Source of the DNA: Ophiosphaerella korrae | Taxonomy: Eukaryota; Ascomycota; Dothideomycetes; Pleosporales; Phaeosphaeriaceae | Length of the DNA stretch: 64,000 nucleotides | NCBI GenBank assembly: GCA_028456385.1 | Contig: JALNQF010000096.1 | Span: 106,349-170,348 of the forward strand | Direction of reading: 5' to 3' | Program-made: the position numbers and the translations under genes | In this document: in pieces, positions 35,201 through 50,125 of the stretch | Layout of the letters: every line of letters starts with the position of its first letter | Numbering within the stretch: position 1 is the stretch's first letter | Notes under the pieces: model-generated | Told to the model about the DNA's origin: nothing | The model's input: the letters and a program-made list of their open reading frames with translations, nothing else | The model's database searches: none

Positions 35201-38145
35201 GGTATATAAATATAAATACGTTTAAGTATTCTCTTAGAACTATATTTATTTTTTCTTAAAACGCTACTAGTACGTTTATTAACCTAAATAGTATAACTAA
35301 GTATTTAAATAATCTATACTACGTTCTAAATATAGTTTTCTATTTATCTCCTTTCTTAATTCTAATCTAATAGTAAGTATTCTAAATATCTAGTTTTATA
35401 AAGATTTAAGCCTTTTATAGCTTATCTTGTATTTTATCTATATATAGTAAAAGGTACTAGTTCTTGTTTATAATTATCTTTATCTTTCTAAAATCTACAC
35501 AAGGTTATTTATTATTTATTCCCTTTTTATCTATAAATATAAGTCTATATACTACTAAAGATTTAGATTCTTATATCTATCTTTTCTTTATTACGTTTTA
35601 AATAAATACTAATTTAATTTTAGATTCTTTTTTAGTCTTTTTATAAACTAGGCTCTAACCTACGTCTTTTCTTTCTTCTAGATCTATTACTAAATTCTAT
35701 AGTTAGTATTCTAGAAAGTACTCTTTAGGTTTAGTAAGTTGTTTTTCCTACTTCTTATATTATTCTTAGAATTCTCCTTTATATATACTTATATTAGCTT
35801 TTAATATTTTTTTCTTAAGGTAACTAATTTTCTCTATTCTCTAATTAATCTTTAGGTTAGTTATTTATAACTATAGTATACCTAATATTATTTCTTATTT
35901 CTTATTTATTGTTATTATATCTATAAATATATTCTTAATTTATAGCCCTTCTAATTCTAATATAGAGAGTATTATCTTAAACCTAATAGGTTCCTAGAAT
36001 AGTTTACCTTTAATTATACTTAGTTATTAAGAGTATTTCTTTATTATATACTTTATTCTTTTATCTTTTTTAAACTTCTTTAATATAAAGTTTCTTATAG
36101 CTCTACTATTAATTATAATTTATACTTTTCTTCTTTAGTACGTTTTTTTATTATTATCTATAGGCCTATTATACTATAAAGCTTTACTTACTTAGGCTAT
36201 TTTATAAATTACCTATCTTTCTAGAGCTATTACTCTACTTTCTATTTATAGTTTTTCTATTTTAGATATTTATCTTCTATATATTTATACTATAGTTTTC
36301 TTAGTATATATTCTCTAGGTAATTTCTTCCCTAGTCTAATTACTATATACTCTTCGTTAGGTTTACTAATTAATTCCTAACCTTTAATATCTTTCCTTTA
36401 GATAGCTTCTATATAATTATATCTCTTTCTTCTTACTAGCTAGGCGTAATTTCCTATCTTAGCTTCTTTATATATATAATAGTTAGTATTTAAATATAAT
36501 ACCTAGGATATTTTAAAATATACTAGATACTCTAGATTTATCCTTTTATTGTCCCCTTTCTAGTATTTATCTATACTCTATCTTGTTTTTACTAAAATAT
36601 AGTATACTACTAGTATTCTTAGTATATAAGCTTTATTAATCTATTACGTCTTTCTTGTAAAGAATTACTATTCTCTTTATATAGGTATTCTTCTTACTAT
36701 AACTATATATTACTCTTTCTATTACTAGAATACTATAAACTTTATATTCTTAGAATTACGTATCTTCTAGTCTTTATATACTTCTTCTATACTTATAACT
36801 AGTAAGTATTTCTAAATAAACTACTATTATTTATTTTATTCTATTGTATCTATTGTAGTATAACTATTATAGCTTCTAATTTAGGTATACTCTATACCTT
36901 TTACTTTAATTTATTCTTTATTACTTTTTAGTTCTTTAGAGGTTACCTTATTAGTCTCTTTAAGCTACTTTTAGACTTTTTCTTTTATTACTACTACTCT
37001 ATTCTTTTGTAAAAGCTATTCTACTCTTTACTTTATAAATAAATATATATAGTAGTTATCTTTATAATAAAAGGTCTAGTAAAGTATTACGTATTATAAT
37101 TCTTTACTTACTACTACTTTTTCTTAAGGCTTAGCTTGCGCTTTAAGTACTTCCTTCTTGTCCTTAGTTATTTTTAACTAAGCTTCTTTTTCTTTTTTAG
37201 GATCTTTACTTTTATAATCTTTTATAAAGTATTCTAACTTCTTATATATATAATATACTATATTTTTCTTCTTTAATAAGTAGTTTTTTATATAGTAACC
37301 TTATTTACTATAGTTAAAGTATATAAAGTTTTTATTCTTCTTCTTACTATCTTTATTAGCGTATAGTATTATAGAGTCTTTACTATTATAATTTCTATAA
37401 TATCTACTATATTTATTTATCTTCTATTCTTAGAGATTATTATCTACTTATATAGCTTATACTTTTAAAGTTATTAATATACTTAGTTTTTTTATTTAAA
37501 TTAGTTTTTATTAGATATTCTTTTTTAGTCCTTATTTAAAATTTAATTTAAAAGATAGCTTATTTTATTTTATATTTTATAATAGTTATTTAAATTCTAA
37601 TATATATTCTAAAATACTCTTTTATTACTTAAGTTTTTTAAGCTATTCTTCTCTTTATTAGGTAATATTAATATCTTTAAATACTACTATTATTCTTTAT
37701 ATAAAGTACTTATAGCTTTAAAGATAGCTATTATTTTATCTTTTTTTATTCTTAGAGCTTATAGGCTATAATCTATCTAGTAGCGTTTAAACTATCTCAT
37801 AGCTTTTCCTTTTAAGTATATTCTAAAATATATAACTTTCTTTTTATCTATATTAAAGTATAGTACCTATATATCTATCTATAGCTATACTAAGGCTAAA
37901 AAAAGCTTTAGTTCTTTTCTTATTCTATTAAATTTCTTAAGTACTAGTATCTTAGGTAGTTTCTTTATCGCACTTATTTCTAGTCTCTAGGTAGTTTATT
38001 CTATCTTGTTTTATCCTACTATAATAACTTTAATTTAAATCTTATTTTATTTAATATAGTTCTATAGTTCTTTATTCTACGTTTCTAGAGCTTTAATTAT
38101 AAGTTATATATCTCTCTTTTTAGTAATTTAGTTATTTAAGTATAT
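32246..38145 (-). pseudogene. Element II pol and gag relic
   Basis: Minus strand, same order as element I: integrase at about 33000-34100, RNase H about 34600, reverse transcriptase about 35050-35500 with YLDN at 35196-35207, and zinc-knuckle remnants at about 37230-37325. Gag runs to the break at 38150 and resumes at 51988. Many stops. Confidence 0.8.
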
Positions 38146-38150
38146 CTTAA

Positions 38151-38593
38151 TATTATAATACTAAGTAGTAGGTAAGCTATTGTATTGCACGCAATTAGGC
38201 TAGGTAATACAGCGTAGTAGAATACGTAACTATTTAGTAGTAAACGCTCTAGAGTAAACGCTCTAGAGTAAACACTTTAGAATAAGCGCTCTAGAGTAAA
38301 CGCTCTAGAGTAAGCGCTTAGGAATAAACGCTAGATAGTAAGTATATAGGAATATTAATAGACCTTTATAGACTATTATATTTAATCTTTTCTTTACTTC
38401 TTATTCTAATAGAGTATTATAACTAATACTTTAATTAGATTCTTATCTATCTATTAATACTTATATACCTTGTAATACTCTAATAAAAGCTAACTATTAA
38501 TTAAGTTAAGTAACTAACTTGTTTATTAACCTCGCCTATCTTAGAAAAGGCTACTTGCTCTTATTACCTTTACTTAGTTTTAAGAACTTAATA
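38151..38593 (+). repeat. Element B left LTR
   Basis: Pairs with 51540-51982 at the same length. Ends TATTATAATAC and ACTTAATA are the mutated TG...CA. Unrelated to the family I-IV LTR. Confidence 0.92.
38239..38336 (+). repeat. Seven tandem 14-bp units in the element B LTR
   Basis: Exact 14-bp period with consensus AGTAAACGCTCTAG; units 3, 4, 6 and 7 vary. The same block sits at the same offset in the other LTR (51628-51725). Position upstream in the LTR suggests U3 enhancer-like sites (inference). Confidence 0.85.
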
Positions 38594-41500
38594 TATTAAA
38601 TACTCTTAAGATAAGTAATACGTTAATAAATATAGACAACTAGCGTATAGGAGTAACCTATACTACTACTTCTAAGGTTACTAAGCTAAACCTCTACTAT
38701 AAAGAATAAAATAAGCTTAAGCTATAGATCTTATAACTTATTCTTTTTTTTAAAGTAGACTAAGTTTAAGATAAAAATAGAACTATACTTATATCGTCCT
38801 ATATAAGGGGTAAGGTAGAGAAATAGGTTACGCTATACCTTAAGAAATACCTTAATAATAATAGTAGTAACTATAACAAGATATTTAAAGAATAAATTAA
38901 GTTTAAAGATAAAGTATAATAGGCCTTTCTACTAGTAAACAAGATAGTAGTAGTAGAGCGCGTAATATAGTAGCTATAACAATATAAGGTAGTAGTAGAC
39001 TATACTAACAAATTCTAAAGCTACGCGATATAAATAGAATAGAATAATAAGGTATTAATAAGGATATTTTAATAGAGACTTAAAAGTAATATTTAAAGTA
39101 AGCTAATACGTAGTAGAGCTATAATTAAGACGTTAGAAGAACTAATAGAAGAAGCGATTTAAGTTAACAACTATATATATAAATATATAGTAGAAGCTAA
39201 GAATAGTAGAGTACTATATATAAATAGTAAGAAGTATAAACCTAAGTATAAGTACTAACGTAAATATAAAAACAACTAAATTTAGAGTAGCTATAGATAC
39301 TTTAGGCTAGACAAGATATATATTAATAACGTAAACCTAGGAAAATAAAAATACTATTACTATAAGAACCCTAAAGGAGTAGAAAGCTAAAAATACTATA
39401 AGTATAGTAAAATAAGGCACTTAGCAAAGAATTACTAAGTAAAGAACAAGATAATATAATAAATTAATATACTTAAGAAGTAAGATAATAAAAGAGAGAA
39501 AGAATAAGAAGTAGTCTCTAGAAGAAGCTAAGAGAAGAGAGATTACAAGACTATAAACCTCTAGTAGTAGAATATAAGTAAGAGATATAGCTACTATAGA
39601 ATTACTATAAAGCTAAGCTACCTTATAATAGATAATAAGGTAGAAGCTATAAATATACTACTAGGAATATAAAGATATATAAAGAGGTATTAGCTAAAGT
39701 AGAAGTAAGCTAAGATAGATACCTTAGAATACCTTTAGCTATACTAAAGAAGAGTAGAGTATAGGTATAAGATAATACTATATCTAGGAAAGTAGGTATA
39801 TATAGCCTAAGACAAGAATAAAAAAGAAAACTAAAAGCCTAAAACCTTTAAATATAAAATAGTACCTAAAACGCTAAAGCTAAAGTAAAAGAAATCTAGA
39901 AACTAGTAGATAGCTACTACTTAGTAAAAGAATAGTAAGATAAAGAATACTAGATACGTAAAGTAAAGTAGACCTAGTAATATAAATTATTATATACTAA
40001 TAACAAATAGGCGCTAATTATTATAGATCTAGTATTAATACAAAAACTATAATACTAGCTATACTTATATAACCTAAATTATCTACTACTATTATAAATA
40101 AGATATTACTATAATAACTACTTTATTTACTATTCTAATAAGATAAGATCTAGATATTTCTCTTATAAAAGATCTAGATATAAATAGAACTAAGAAGAGT
40201 ATATAAATATAAGATATAAACGATACTTATAGAATAAGTAAGAAGCTAAGTACTTTCTAAGTATAACTAAAGAAGATATAAACACAAGTAAAATACTTGT
40301 AAATAACTAATATATTAACCTAATCTAGTAAACTTATACGCTAGAGAAGTATAAACAATATAGAGAGATTAAGATACTCTAAAGATTTTAGTAAAAGATA
40401 AACAAAAATTATAAGATTAAGTCTTTTTTAAGTAAATAGCTAACACTAGATATATATCTAGAAGCTATAACGCTATTAACGCTAAAAGACTTATTAAACT
40501 CCTAGTAAAGATAAAGAGAGAAAAAATAAAAGTATTAGTAGATTTAGAGTTATTTATAAACCTAATTATACTTAAAGTAGTAGAATAAGTAGGACTCTAA
40601 CTATAAGTAAAGAAGATACTATATCTAATCTATATTGCGAATAGATAACTAATCCTAAAAAACTTAATAGTTAGTAACAAAGTAACTATAGAGATTATTA
40701 TTTAAGAATATAGTATAAGGATTACCTTAGACGTATTAGTTTTAGCTAATAAAGATATTATACTAGGACTCTTATAGCTATAAGAGTTTAATCCTAGAGT
40801 TAATTAGAAAAACTAGAACCTCTTATTTAATAACTATAAAAACGTACGTAGATCTAAGCCTATATATTAGTAGTAATTAATAGTAGATAAAAAGGTACTA
40901 TATAAGATAGTAGCTTTAATAGTAACTTATTAAGAGAGAATAAGTACTTCTATAAGTACTAGTAAGGCGCTAAGCTAAGAAGTAAAAGTAGAAAAGTAAC
41001 GTATAACTCTTAAGATCCTAGAATAATATAAGAAGTTTAGCTACTTATTTATAGAAGAGATAAATATACTAGTATTACTTAAGTAATAACTCTAAGACTA
41101 TATAATTAAGTTATAGGAAAGAATAGAGCTACTTTTTAGACCTATTTACTAATTAATAGAGAGTAAATTAGTAATACTTTAAGAAAGACTAAATAGAGAC
41201 CTAAAGAAAGGATATATATAAGAATCCTTATTATTAGTAGGATTTCTAATTCTCTTTATACTAAAGAAAAAAGGACTACTAAGAATATACGTAAACTACT
41301 AAAAACTAAACAATATTATAGTAAAAGACTAATACTTACTACTAAATATAGATAAACTCTAAGATAAGCTAAGCTAAGCTAAGATTTTTATAAAGCTAGA
41401 CTTAAAAGATAGATACTACTTAATATAAATTAAGGTAAGTAAAGAGTAGAAGATAGTATTCTAAATATACTATAGATATTATAAGTATATAGTAATACCC

Positions 41501-43534
41501 TTTAGACTAATAAATATACTAGTAACGTTCTAAAGACTAATTAACAATATATTATAAGAATACTTAGATAAGTTTATTATAGTATACCTAGACAATATAC
41601 TAATATATTCTAAAGAAGAAGGTAAGTATATAGAGTAAGTAATAATAGTACTATAGTACTTAGACTAATATAACCTATAACTAAAGCTAGAAAAGTATAA
41701 ATAGTATAAGATAAAAGTAGAGTTTTTAAGATTTATAATAAGTATTAATAAAGTTAAGATAAGCTAAGAAAAGATTAAAGTAGTAGAAGAATAGAAAGAA
41801 CCTAAGATAGTTAAAGACGTATAATTATTCCTAAAATTTATTAATTTTAACTAATACTTTATAGAGAGATTTTCTAAAAAAGTACAACTACTTATAAAGC
41901 TTATAAGAAAAGATATAATATAAGAATAAAGAGTAGAGTAAAAATAAGCTTATAAAGAACTTAAGTAAGCCTATATTATACTATTAGTTCTAAAGTAATT
42001 TTATAGTAACAAGACCTTAGTTATTAAGATAGATATATCTAATCTAGCTTATAGAGTAATAACGCTATAAGAGTATAAAGAGAAATAGTATCTAATTATA
42101 TACTATTTAGGGAAGTTTATAAAATAAGAAGAAAGATATAATATATATAATAAAGAGCTACTTATAATAGTTAATATACTTAAATATTAGAGAGCGTATA
42201 CTAAAAGCGTAGTAGAAGTAATTATTAAGATAGATTATAAGAACCTAATATACTTTATAACAAGTAAGAAGTTAAAAGATAGGTAGATATAATAGTTAGA
42301 ACTACTAGGATAGTATAAATTCAAGATCTAGTACGTACTAGGTAAGGAAAATAGCTAAGTAGACGCGCTTAGCTAAAGATACAACATTGTAAGAAAGAGA
42401 TAAGTAGTAAAAGAGGCTATACTCTAAGATAATAGATAAAGATACTTAGTACTAAATATATAACTAGTAGAGGAACAAAAAATTAATAACTTAGTTAGAA
42501 TTATAAATAAAGTTCTAGAAAAATTATAGAAAGTAATTATATAATAATACTATAATAACCTAGTATATAAGTACTTAGAGATTATATAAACTATAGAGCT
42601 AATTTAAAGGAATTATAGATTTAGCAAGATAAAAGAGAAAGTAACGTAGTTTATTAAGGAATGCGTAAATTACTAGAAGAATAAGTATAAGATATATACA
42701 CCCTATAGAAAAATATAAGTAATTAAGATACTAGAAAAACTATAGATAGATATTATAATAGACTTTATTATAGGACTACTAATATTAAAAGACCTAGTAA
42801 TAAGAATAGGATATAATATAATAATAGTAATCGTAGAATAATTTATAAAATACACTAAGATAGAGAAATTTTAAAGCAACTATATAGTAGAATAGCTAGG
42901 ACACGTACTACTAGATATACTAATATAAAGATACAAGATACTAAAAAGTATTATTAGTAATAGAGATAAGCTTTTTACGTCTAATTACAAGATAATACTA
43001 CTTATAGTAATAAAGATAAAAAAGAAGCTATTAATAGCCTATTATCTATAAATAGATAGATAGATAGAACAAACTAATAAGATATTAAAAATTTACCTAA
43101 AGATTTATAGTAATTAGAAGTAAAATAATTAAGTATTACTATTACTTATAATATAATTAGTATATAATAACAAGTACTTAGAAGTAATAAGTAAAACACT
43201 ATATTTTATAAACTATAAAATACACCCTAATTTATTTAAGAGAATACTACTAGGACCTAAGATAGAGGTAGTACTAGTTAGAGTTAAAGATATACAAGTA
43301 CTCTATAATAAAATAAGATAAAAACTAAAAGAAGTTTAGAAATAAAGTATTTTATATATTAATTAAAAATAAAAAATAGTACTATAGCTAAAAGAAAGAG
43401 ATAAAGCGTATCTTTATATAAAGAATCTATAAACTAAGTAACTTAGTAAAGGACTAGACTATATTAAGGTTAGACTATTTTTAGTTAAAGAAGATAATAG
43501 GCTAGTAATAAAAATACTAGAACTACCTAAAAAT
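38594..43534 (+). pseudogene. Element B gag-pol relic, 5' part
   Basis: A single zinc-knuckle remnant at 39391-39435 (YYKYSKIRHLAKNY) lies in gag. The aspartic protease region starts VLVDLE at 40531-40549. Reverse transcriptase is at about 41380-41620: KLDLKD, IPFRL, and YLDN at 41586-41597. RNase H is at 42134-42170 (YNIYNKELLIIV). Integrase begins about 42540, with core DFIIGL near 42766 and IISNRDKLFTS near 42950. The frame is cut at 43534 by element III in the integrase tail. Confidence 0.85.
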
Positions 43535-43975
43535 TGTAATAGGTGTTACTAGGGTCGACTTCCTAATACCTAAGAGTTATTAGTAGATTAAAAGGTAATA
43601 ATAAAAGCTTATATAGTAATCTATAATATACTATAAATAATAGGGGATGTTTTACAACTATCTTAATATTGTTACTTGTAGTTAATAATTAAATTACTAA
43701 TAATATTCTAATAATACGTAATGTTACTAACTATATACCTAAGCTTTTTAGCTAGCTTCGTACTTCGTGTTTACTAAGATCGCGAATTGTAAATTTATTA
43801 CGTGTTTAGCTTTATACTTTATATTTACTAAGATTACAAATTATAAATTTATTATATATCTTTATTATAGTTAGTTTCTTAATCTAGTTTGTTACCTTAT
43901 AGGTTATATATGTTGTTATTATCTATAGTAAAGCTTATTAGTTTAAATTAGTTTCTTCTTGTTATAGCTATAATA
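43535..43975 (-). repeat. Element III 3' LTR (left)
   Basis: 441 bp; followed by the reversed polypurine tract CTATTCCTCTCTCTAGG (43976-43992). It carries a degenerate tandem pair around TTTACTAAGAT (43771-43855). Confidence 0.9.
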
Positions 43976-46900
43976 CTATTCCTCTCTCTAGGTAGGTTCT
44001 TGTTTCTCTACCCTAGGCCTAAGGTTATTAGTCTAGTTTCTTTATTTATTTCTAACTCTTTATTATTCTTTATATCTTCGCGTTCTAATTACAATAAACT
44101 CTTTCTTGTTACTTATATTACTTATAATAAGGTTAAAATATTTCTCTACGCCTATTATACTTAATTAAAGCTTACTTACCTTATATCTTTAAAGGATAGT
44201 AAATACTATAGTAAGTATATTCTAGCTAATATTTAGTACAAGTATATACTTTCTAGTATTTCCTTTATAGAATATAAGTACTTAATTTCTATATAGTCTC
44301 TTCTTACTAAGTTATATAGGGTAAGCTATTAACTAGGCTTAAGAGATACTATTATTATAGCTTATAGAGGCTAAAGCTAAGTATAAGCTAACTCTTTATA
44401 AGCTAGTAAGTCTTTATTCTTATATTAAGCGTTTTTATAAGATAAAGGCTTATAATAATACTAAATTATCTAAATAGTATTATACTTTAGAAGCTAAGAT
44501 AGACCTTAAGGATGTAGTTTAGGCTATTCTAGCTCCTATTACGTTAGACGTTCTTAACGCCTCTCTATTTAGCGCTAGTAATACTAATTTTCTTAGTTTA
44601 CTATAAGGTAGTCTAGAAGGTTTTAACTTTAGAAGTCCTTTAGTTTCTTAAGGTAGTTAAGGTTATCTTCTAGTTCCTATATTTCTTCCTATAGTTACCC
44701 TTTCTCGTCTATTCTTATCTATTCTACTAAGTAGTAGTTCCTTCTATTATAGAACTAGTATACTAGAATTTTTTTAACTTCTTATTCTTCTTGTTCTCTA
44801 TATATATCTACTTTATATACTAGTAGTTCTACGTTTTATAGTACTATCTCTAGTAGTAATACGTAGAAGGTTAGGTATATCTTTATCTTATTTAGTAGCT
44901 TTAGTTTAAATATAACTAGTATAACTTTTTTCTTAATTTTATATAGTTTTATCTTAACGTAATCTAATTTAGGGCTTAGTTGCTTACTTTTTATATTCTT
45001 CCTTACTAACTATACTTTTTCTCCCTCTCTAAATTAAAGTCTTTGTTTATACTTCTTATTATAGTACTTTACTATTTAGTTTTATAGGAATTCTATATCT
45101 TATCTTAGTTACTTATATATTTCTTTTATTCTATTTATAAGGTTTTCTCTTTATAAAGTCTAAGATTCTATATTTCTTAGTATTTAATATATATTAGGTT
45201 CGAATCTATAGTTTATAAAGAAGGGTAATACTCTTATTACTATATTCTTTACGCTATTGTATGCTAACTATGCTATAGGTAGTAGCTATACCTAATTGTT
45301 CTAATTGTAGTTAAGATAGTATCTTAGGTACTATTCTACTATCTAATTTATTCGTTCTAATTGTTTATCTATTTGTAGATAATATACTATTAATATAGCG
45401 TATTATATTCCTAATTACACTATTATTATTTTCTATAGTTTTAATATAAATTATATATCTCTATCTATAATAATTTTATCTAGTATACTATATTAGCTTA
45501 TTATAGTTTTTAGAACTTAATATATAGTAACTTCTATCTTACTTTTCTCTTTATATAGTGTAAAGTATATATACCTTATAAGTTTATCTACTATTATTAG
45601 GATTCTATTGTACTTAACTCCTAATATTAAGTCTTTTAACTTAGGTAGATTTATAATAAAATCTATTGTTATTATTCTCTATAGTTACTCTAGTACTTTA
45701 ACTAGTTATAGTATCTTATATAGTACGTATCTATTATACTTATTTCTATAATATTCTATATAGTCTTATAGTACTTCTTCTACTAGTTATCTTACTTTTA
45801 GGATATAGTAATCTTTTAGGAGCCTATTTAGTATTTTCTTAATTTCCTAGTATCTATATACTAGTAGTTTATAGAATTATTATATAAATTCTCTCTAGAT
45901 TTTTCCTAAGATATATATTCTTCTATAGGCTTATACAAATCTTTCTTAGGTTTCTAGTTTCTTTATTTCTTTAGATACTTCTTATATTATTTTCTAGATC
46001 TATTTATCTAGTTTACTATATATTCTTTTAATTGTTATAGATATTTTAGGTATATTTAGAATTAAATATCTTTCTTTGTTCTTAACTAGAACTATACTAG
46101 TAGTGTTTACTTCTTCTTATAAATCTAGTCTTCTACTAAGGGCGTCTATAAATTAGTTATCTTTTCCTATTATATATATAATCTCTATATTAAATATTAA
46201 TAGGAATTCCTACTATCTTGTATATTATAATAATAGTTCTTTATTTAATATAAATCTTATAAGTTTCTTATAGTCTATATAGACTTTTATCTAATACTTT
46301 ACTCTTTATAGGTATACTCTCTATTATTTAAAAGCTTTATAGATTACTAGTATCTCTTTATTATAGATTAAGTAGTTAAGTTCTACTAGTTTTATTTTCT
46401 TAGAGAAGTATTTAACTAAATATTCCTTTCTAGTCTTTAGGTCTTCTTGTATTAGTGCTATTCTATAGACTAAGTTAGATACGTCTATTTTTACTATTAC
46501 TAGTAGGTCTAGGTTGTATATTCTAATAACTAGGTTCTCTATAAATTTTCTCTTAATTTTATTAAATACTTTATTGTATTCTTTTATCTATTTAAATAGT
46601 ATATCCTTTTTTATAAGTCTTATTATTAGTTCTATATCTTTAGACTATCTTACTATTAACTTTTTATAAAAGTTAGCTAACCTATAAAATTATTATACTT
46701 CTTTTAGGTTTTTTAGTGTTAGCTATTTGTTAATTAATCTAGTCTTTTCTAGGTTAATTTTAATTTTTCCTAGTTCTATAATAAATCTAAAGAAATCTGT
46801 TTCTTTTATATAGAACTTGTATTTTCTTATCTTAAGAAATAATTTATTTTCTACTAGTTTTTCTAGTACCTTGTATATATATTATATATGTTCTTCTTCT

Positions 46901-49900
46901 ATTTCTAAGAATATAAGGATATTATCTAGGTATACAAATATAAATACGTCTAAGTACTCTCTTAGTACTATATTAATTTTTTCTTAGAATATAGCTAGTA
47001 CGTTTATTAAACTAAATAGTATAACTAAGTATTTATATAGTCTTTATTGTATTCTAAACGCTATTTTCTATTTATTACCTTTATTAATTCTAATCTAGTA
47101 GTAGGCGTTCTAGATATCTAGTTTTATAAAGATTTTTACCTTTTATAGTCTATCTTATATTTTATCTATTTATAGTAGAGGGTATTAGTTCTTATTTATA
47201 ACTATATTAGTTTTCTTAAAGTCTACGTAGAGTCTCTTCTTACTTATTCTCTTTTTATCTATAAATATAAGACTATATACTACTAAGGATTTAGATTCTC
47301 TTATCTATCCTTTTTTTATTACGTTTTATATAAATATTTATTTAATCTAGGATTCTTCTTCTATTTTTTAGTAGACTAGGCTCTATCCTACGTCTTTACC
47401 TTCTTCTAGTTCTATTGTTAAGTTCTATAGCTAATATTCTAAGAGATAGTTATCTAGCTCTATAAGTTACTCTTCCTATTTTTTATATTCTTCTAGGAAT
47501 TTTCCTTTATAAGTATTTATATTAGCTTTTAACATGTCTATTCTATAGTAGTTAATTTTTCCTATTCTCTAATTAATATATAGGTTAGTTATCTATAACT
47601 ATAGTATTTTTAGTATTATATCTTGTTTGTTATTAATTGTTGTTATATCTATAACTATATTTTTAATTATTATTCTTTCTAGTTCTAATATAGAGAGATC
47701 TGTTTTAAACCTAATAGGTTCCTAGAATAGTTTTCTTTTAATCGTACTTAGTTATTAGGGGTGCTTCTTAGTTATATAACGTATTCCTTGCGTTTCTATA
47801 AATTTCTTTAATATAAAGTTCTTTATAGCTCTACTATTAATTATTAATTATACTTTCTTTTCTTAGTAAGTACTTATTTTTATCATATATAGGCTTCTTA
47901 TACCTTCTAGCTATTTTTACTTAAGTAATTTTATAAATTATCTATGTTTTTATAGCTATAGCCTTATTTTAAGTTTATATTCTTTATATTTTAAGTATTT
48001 ATTATATATATATTTATACTATAGTCCTCCTTAGACATATTTCTTAGATAGTTTTAGTCTAGGCTTTACTACTATATATTAATCTTCTAGGATTATTTCC
48101 TATCCTTAGATATCTTCTACTAGGATTGCTCTTGTGTAGTTATATCCTTTTCTTCTAATAGGCTACGCTCTATTATTTACTTTAGAGTTTCTATATATAA
48201 TATAATTCTTATCTAGGTATAATATCTATAATACTTTAAAGTATACTAGATATTTTAGATCTATTATTTTATTATCTCTTTCTTAGTATTTACTTTTTCT
48301 AGGTGTTTTTATTATTAAGATATAGTACACTACTAGTACTCTTAGTATATAGGCTTTATTAATCTATTACGTTTTCTTTATAAAGTATTACTACTCTCTT
48401 TATATAGGTATTCTTCTTACTACAACTATATATTATTTTATTTATTCCTAAAATAGTATAAACTTTATTTCTTTAGGATTACGTTCTTTCTAGTCTTTAT
48501 ATACCTCCTCTATACTTATAACTATTAAGTATATTTAAACAAATCTTTATTCTTTATTTTATTCTTCTATAGCTATAGTTATATAGCTATTATAGCTATA
48601 TATATCTAGCTAGGTATACTTTATACTTCTTATACTAATTTATTTCTTACTTCTTTATAGTTCTTTAGAGGAAGCTATAGTAGTCTCTTTATCTAGTACT
48701 AGTTCTTTAGCCTAGATTTATAGAATCTAGGGCTCCTCTTCTTCTAAGTCTTCTATTAGTAGATCTATTACTTAGGCTATTTCTTTTAGCTAAGCTTTTA
48801 TTCTTTCTTTTATTACTACTACTCTATTTCTTTATTATAGAAAATACTCTACTCTTTACTTACTAAAGAGATATATATAGTAGTTATCTTTATAGTAAAA
48901 GGTCTAATAGAGTATTATATACTATAATTCTTTACTCTTAGCTACCTTTTCTTAGAGTTTAGCTTATACTTATAGTACTTCTTTCTTCTTTTTAGTTATC
49001 TTTAACTATATTTCTTTATCTTTCTTAGGGTTTTTACTTCTATAATCTTTTATAAAGTGTCCTAGTTTCTTATATTTATAATATACTATATCTTTTTTCT
49101 TCTATAATTAGTAGTCTTTTACGTAGTAGCCTTTTTTACTATAGTTAAAGTAAGTAAAGTCTTTATTCTTCTTTCTTTTCTTATCTTTGTTAGTATTAAA
49201 GATTATTAGGTCTCCTTTGTTATAGTTCTAGGTATAACCTCTATACTTATTCTTCTTCTATTCTAGAAGATTATTATTAATCTATATTACCTATTGTTTT
49301 AGAGCTTCTAGTGTTCGTAGTTTTTCTATATAGATTATCTTGTATTAAATCTTTACGTTTAGTTCTTATTTAAATTATAATATTAAAGATAGTTTATTCT
49401 ATTCTATATTCTATACTAGTTATTTAAATTATAATACGTATTTTAGAATACTCTTACTTTACGTAAGCCTCTTAAGTTTTTCTTTAGCTTGTTAGGTAAT
49501 ATCTATATCCCTAAATACTACTCTTATTTGTTTAGTAAAGTATTTATAACTTCTAAAAATAGCTTTAGTTTTATCTTTCTAAGTTATTAGAGAGTATATT
49601 ATATAATCTATCTAGTAGGGCTTATACTATCTTATTATATCTTCTTTAAGGTATAGTCTAATATATATTACCTTCTTTTCTTCTATATTAAAGTATAGTA
49701 CTTATATATCTATCTAGAGTTATACTAAGGCTATAAAAGGTCTTAGTTTCTCTCTTATCTTATTAAATTTCTTAAGTATAGGTATCTTTAGTAGTTTCTT
49801 TATTGCACTTATTTCTAGGCGTTGTATAATTAATTCTATTTAGTTTTATCCTTTAATAATAGCTTTAATCTAGGCCTTATTTTATTTTATATGCTCTTAG

Positions 49901-50125
49901 AGTTCTTTATTCTAGGTTTCTAAGGCGTTAATTACTATTTTTATATCTTCTTTTTTAGAAATTAAGTTATTTATATAGTTTTTAATATCTTTCTATACTA
50001 TATTATCTAACTTGTAGCTACTTATAGGTACCTTAGCTATTCTCTTAGTTAAACTTTCTACTATTATATTAGCTAGACTATACACTACTTACGCTTCGCT
50101 CCTCTTAATAACTAAATTAGTAAGG
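43976..50125 (-). pseudogene. Element III gag-pol relic
   Basis: Minus strand. Reverse transcriptase has YLDN at 46921-46932; RNase H and integrase lie to the left (about 44900-46300); zinc-knuckle remnants lie at about 49040-49160; gag runs to about 50100. Though the least mutated of the set, stops occur in every domain. Confidence 0.85.

Noticed and set aside
38239..38336. Short regular repeats as a CRISPR array
   Set aside because: Units are contiguous 14-mers without spacers, in a fungal LTR.
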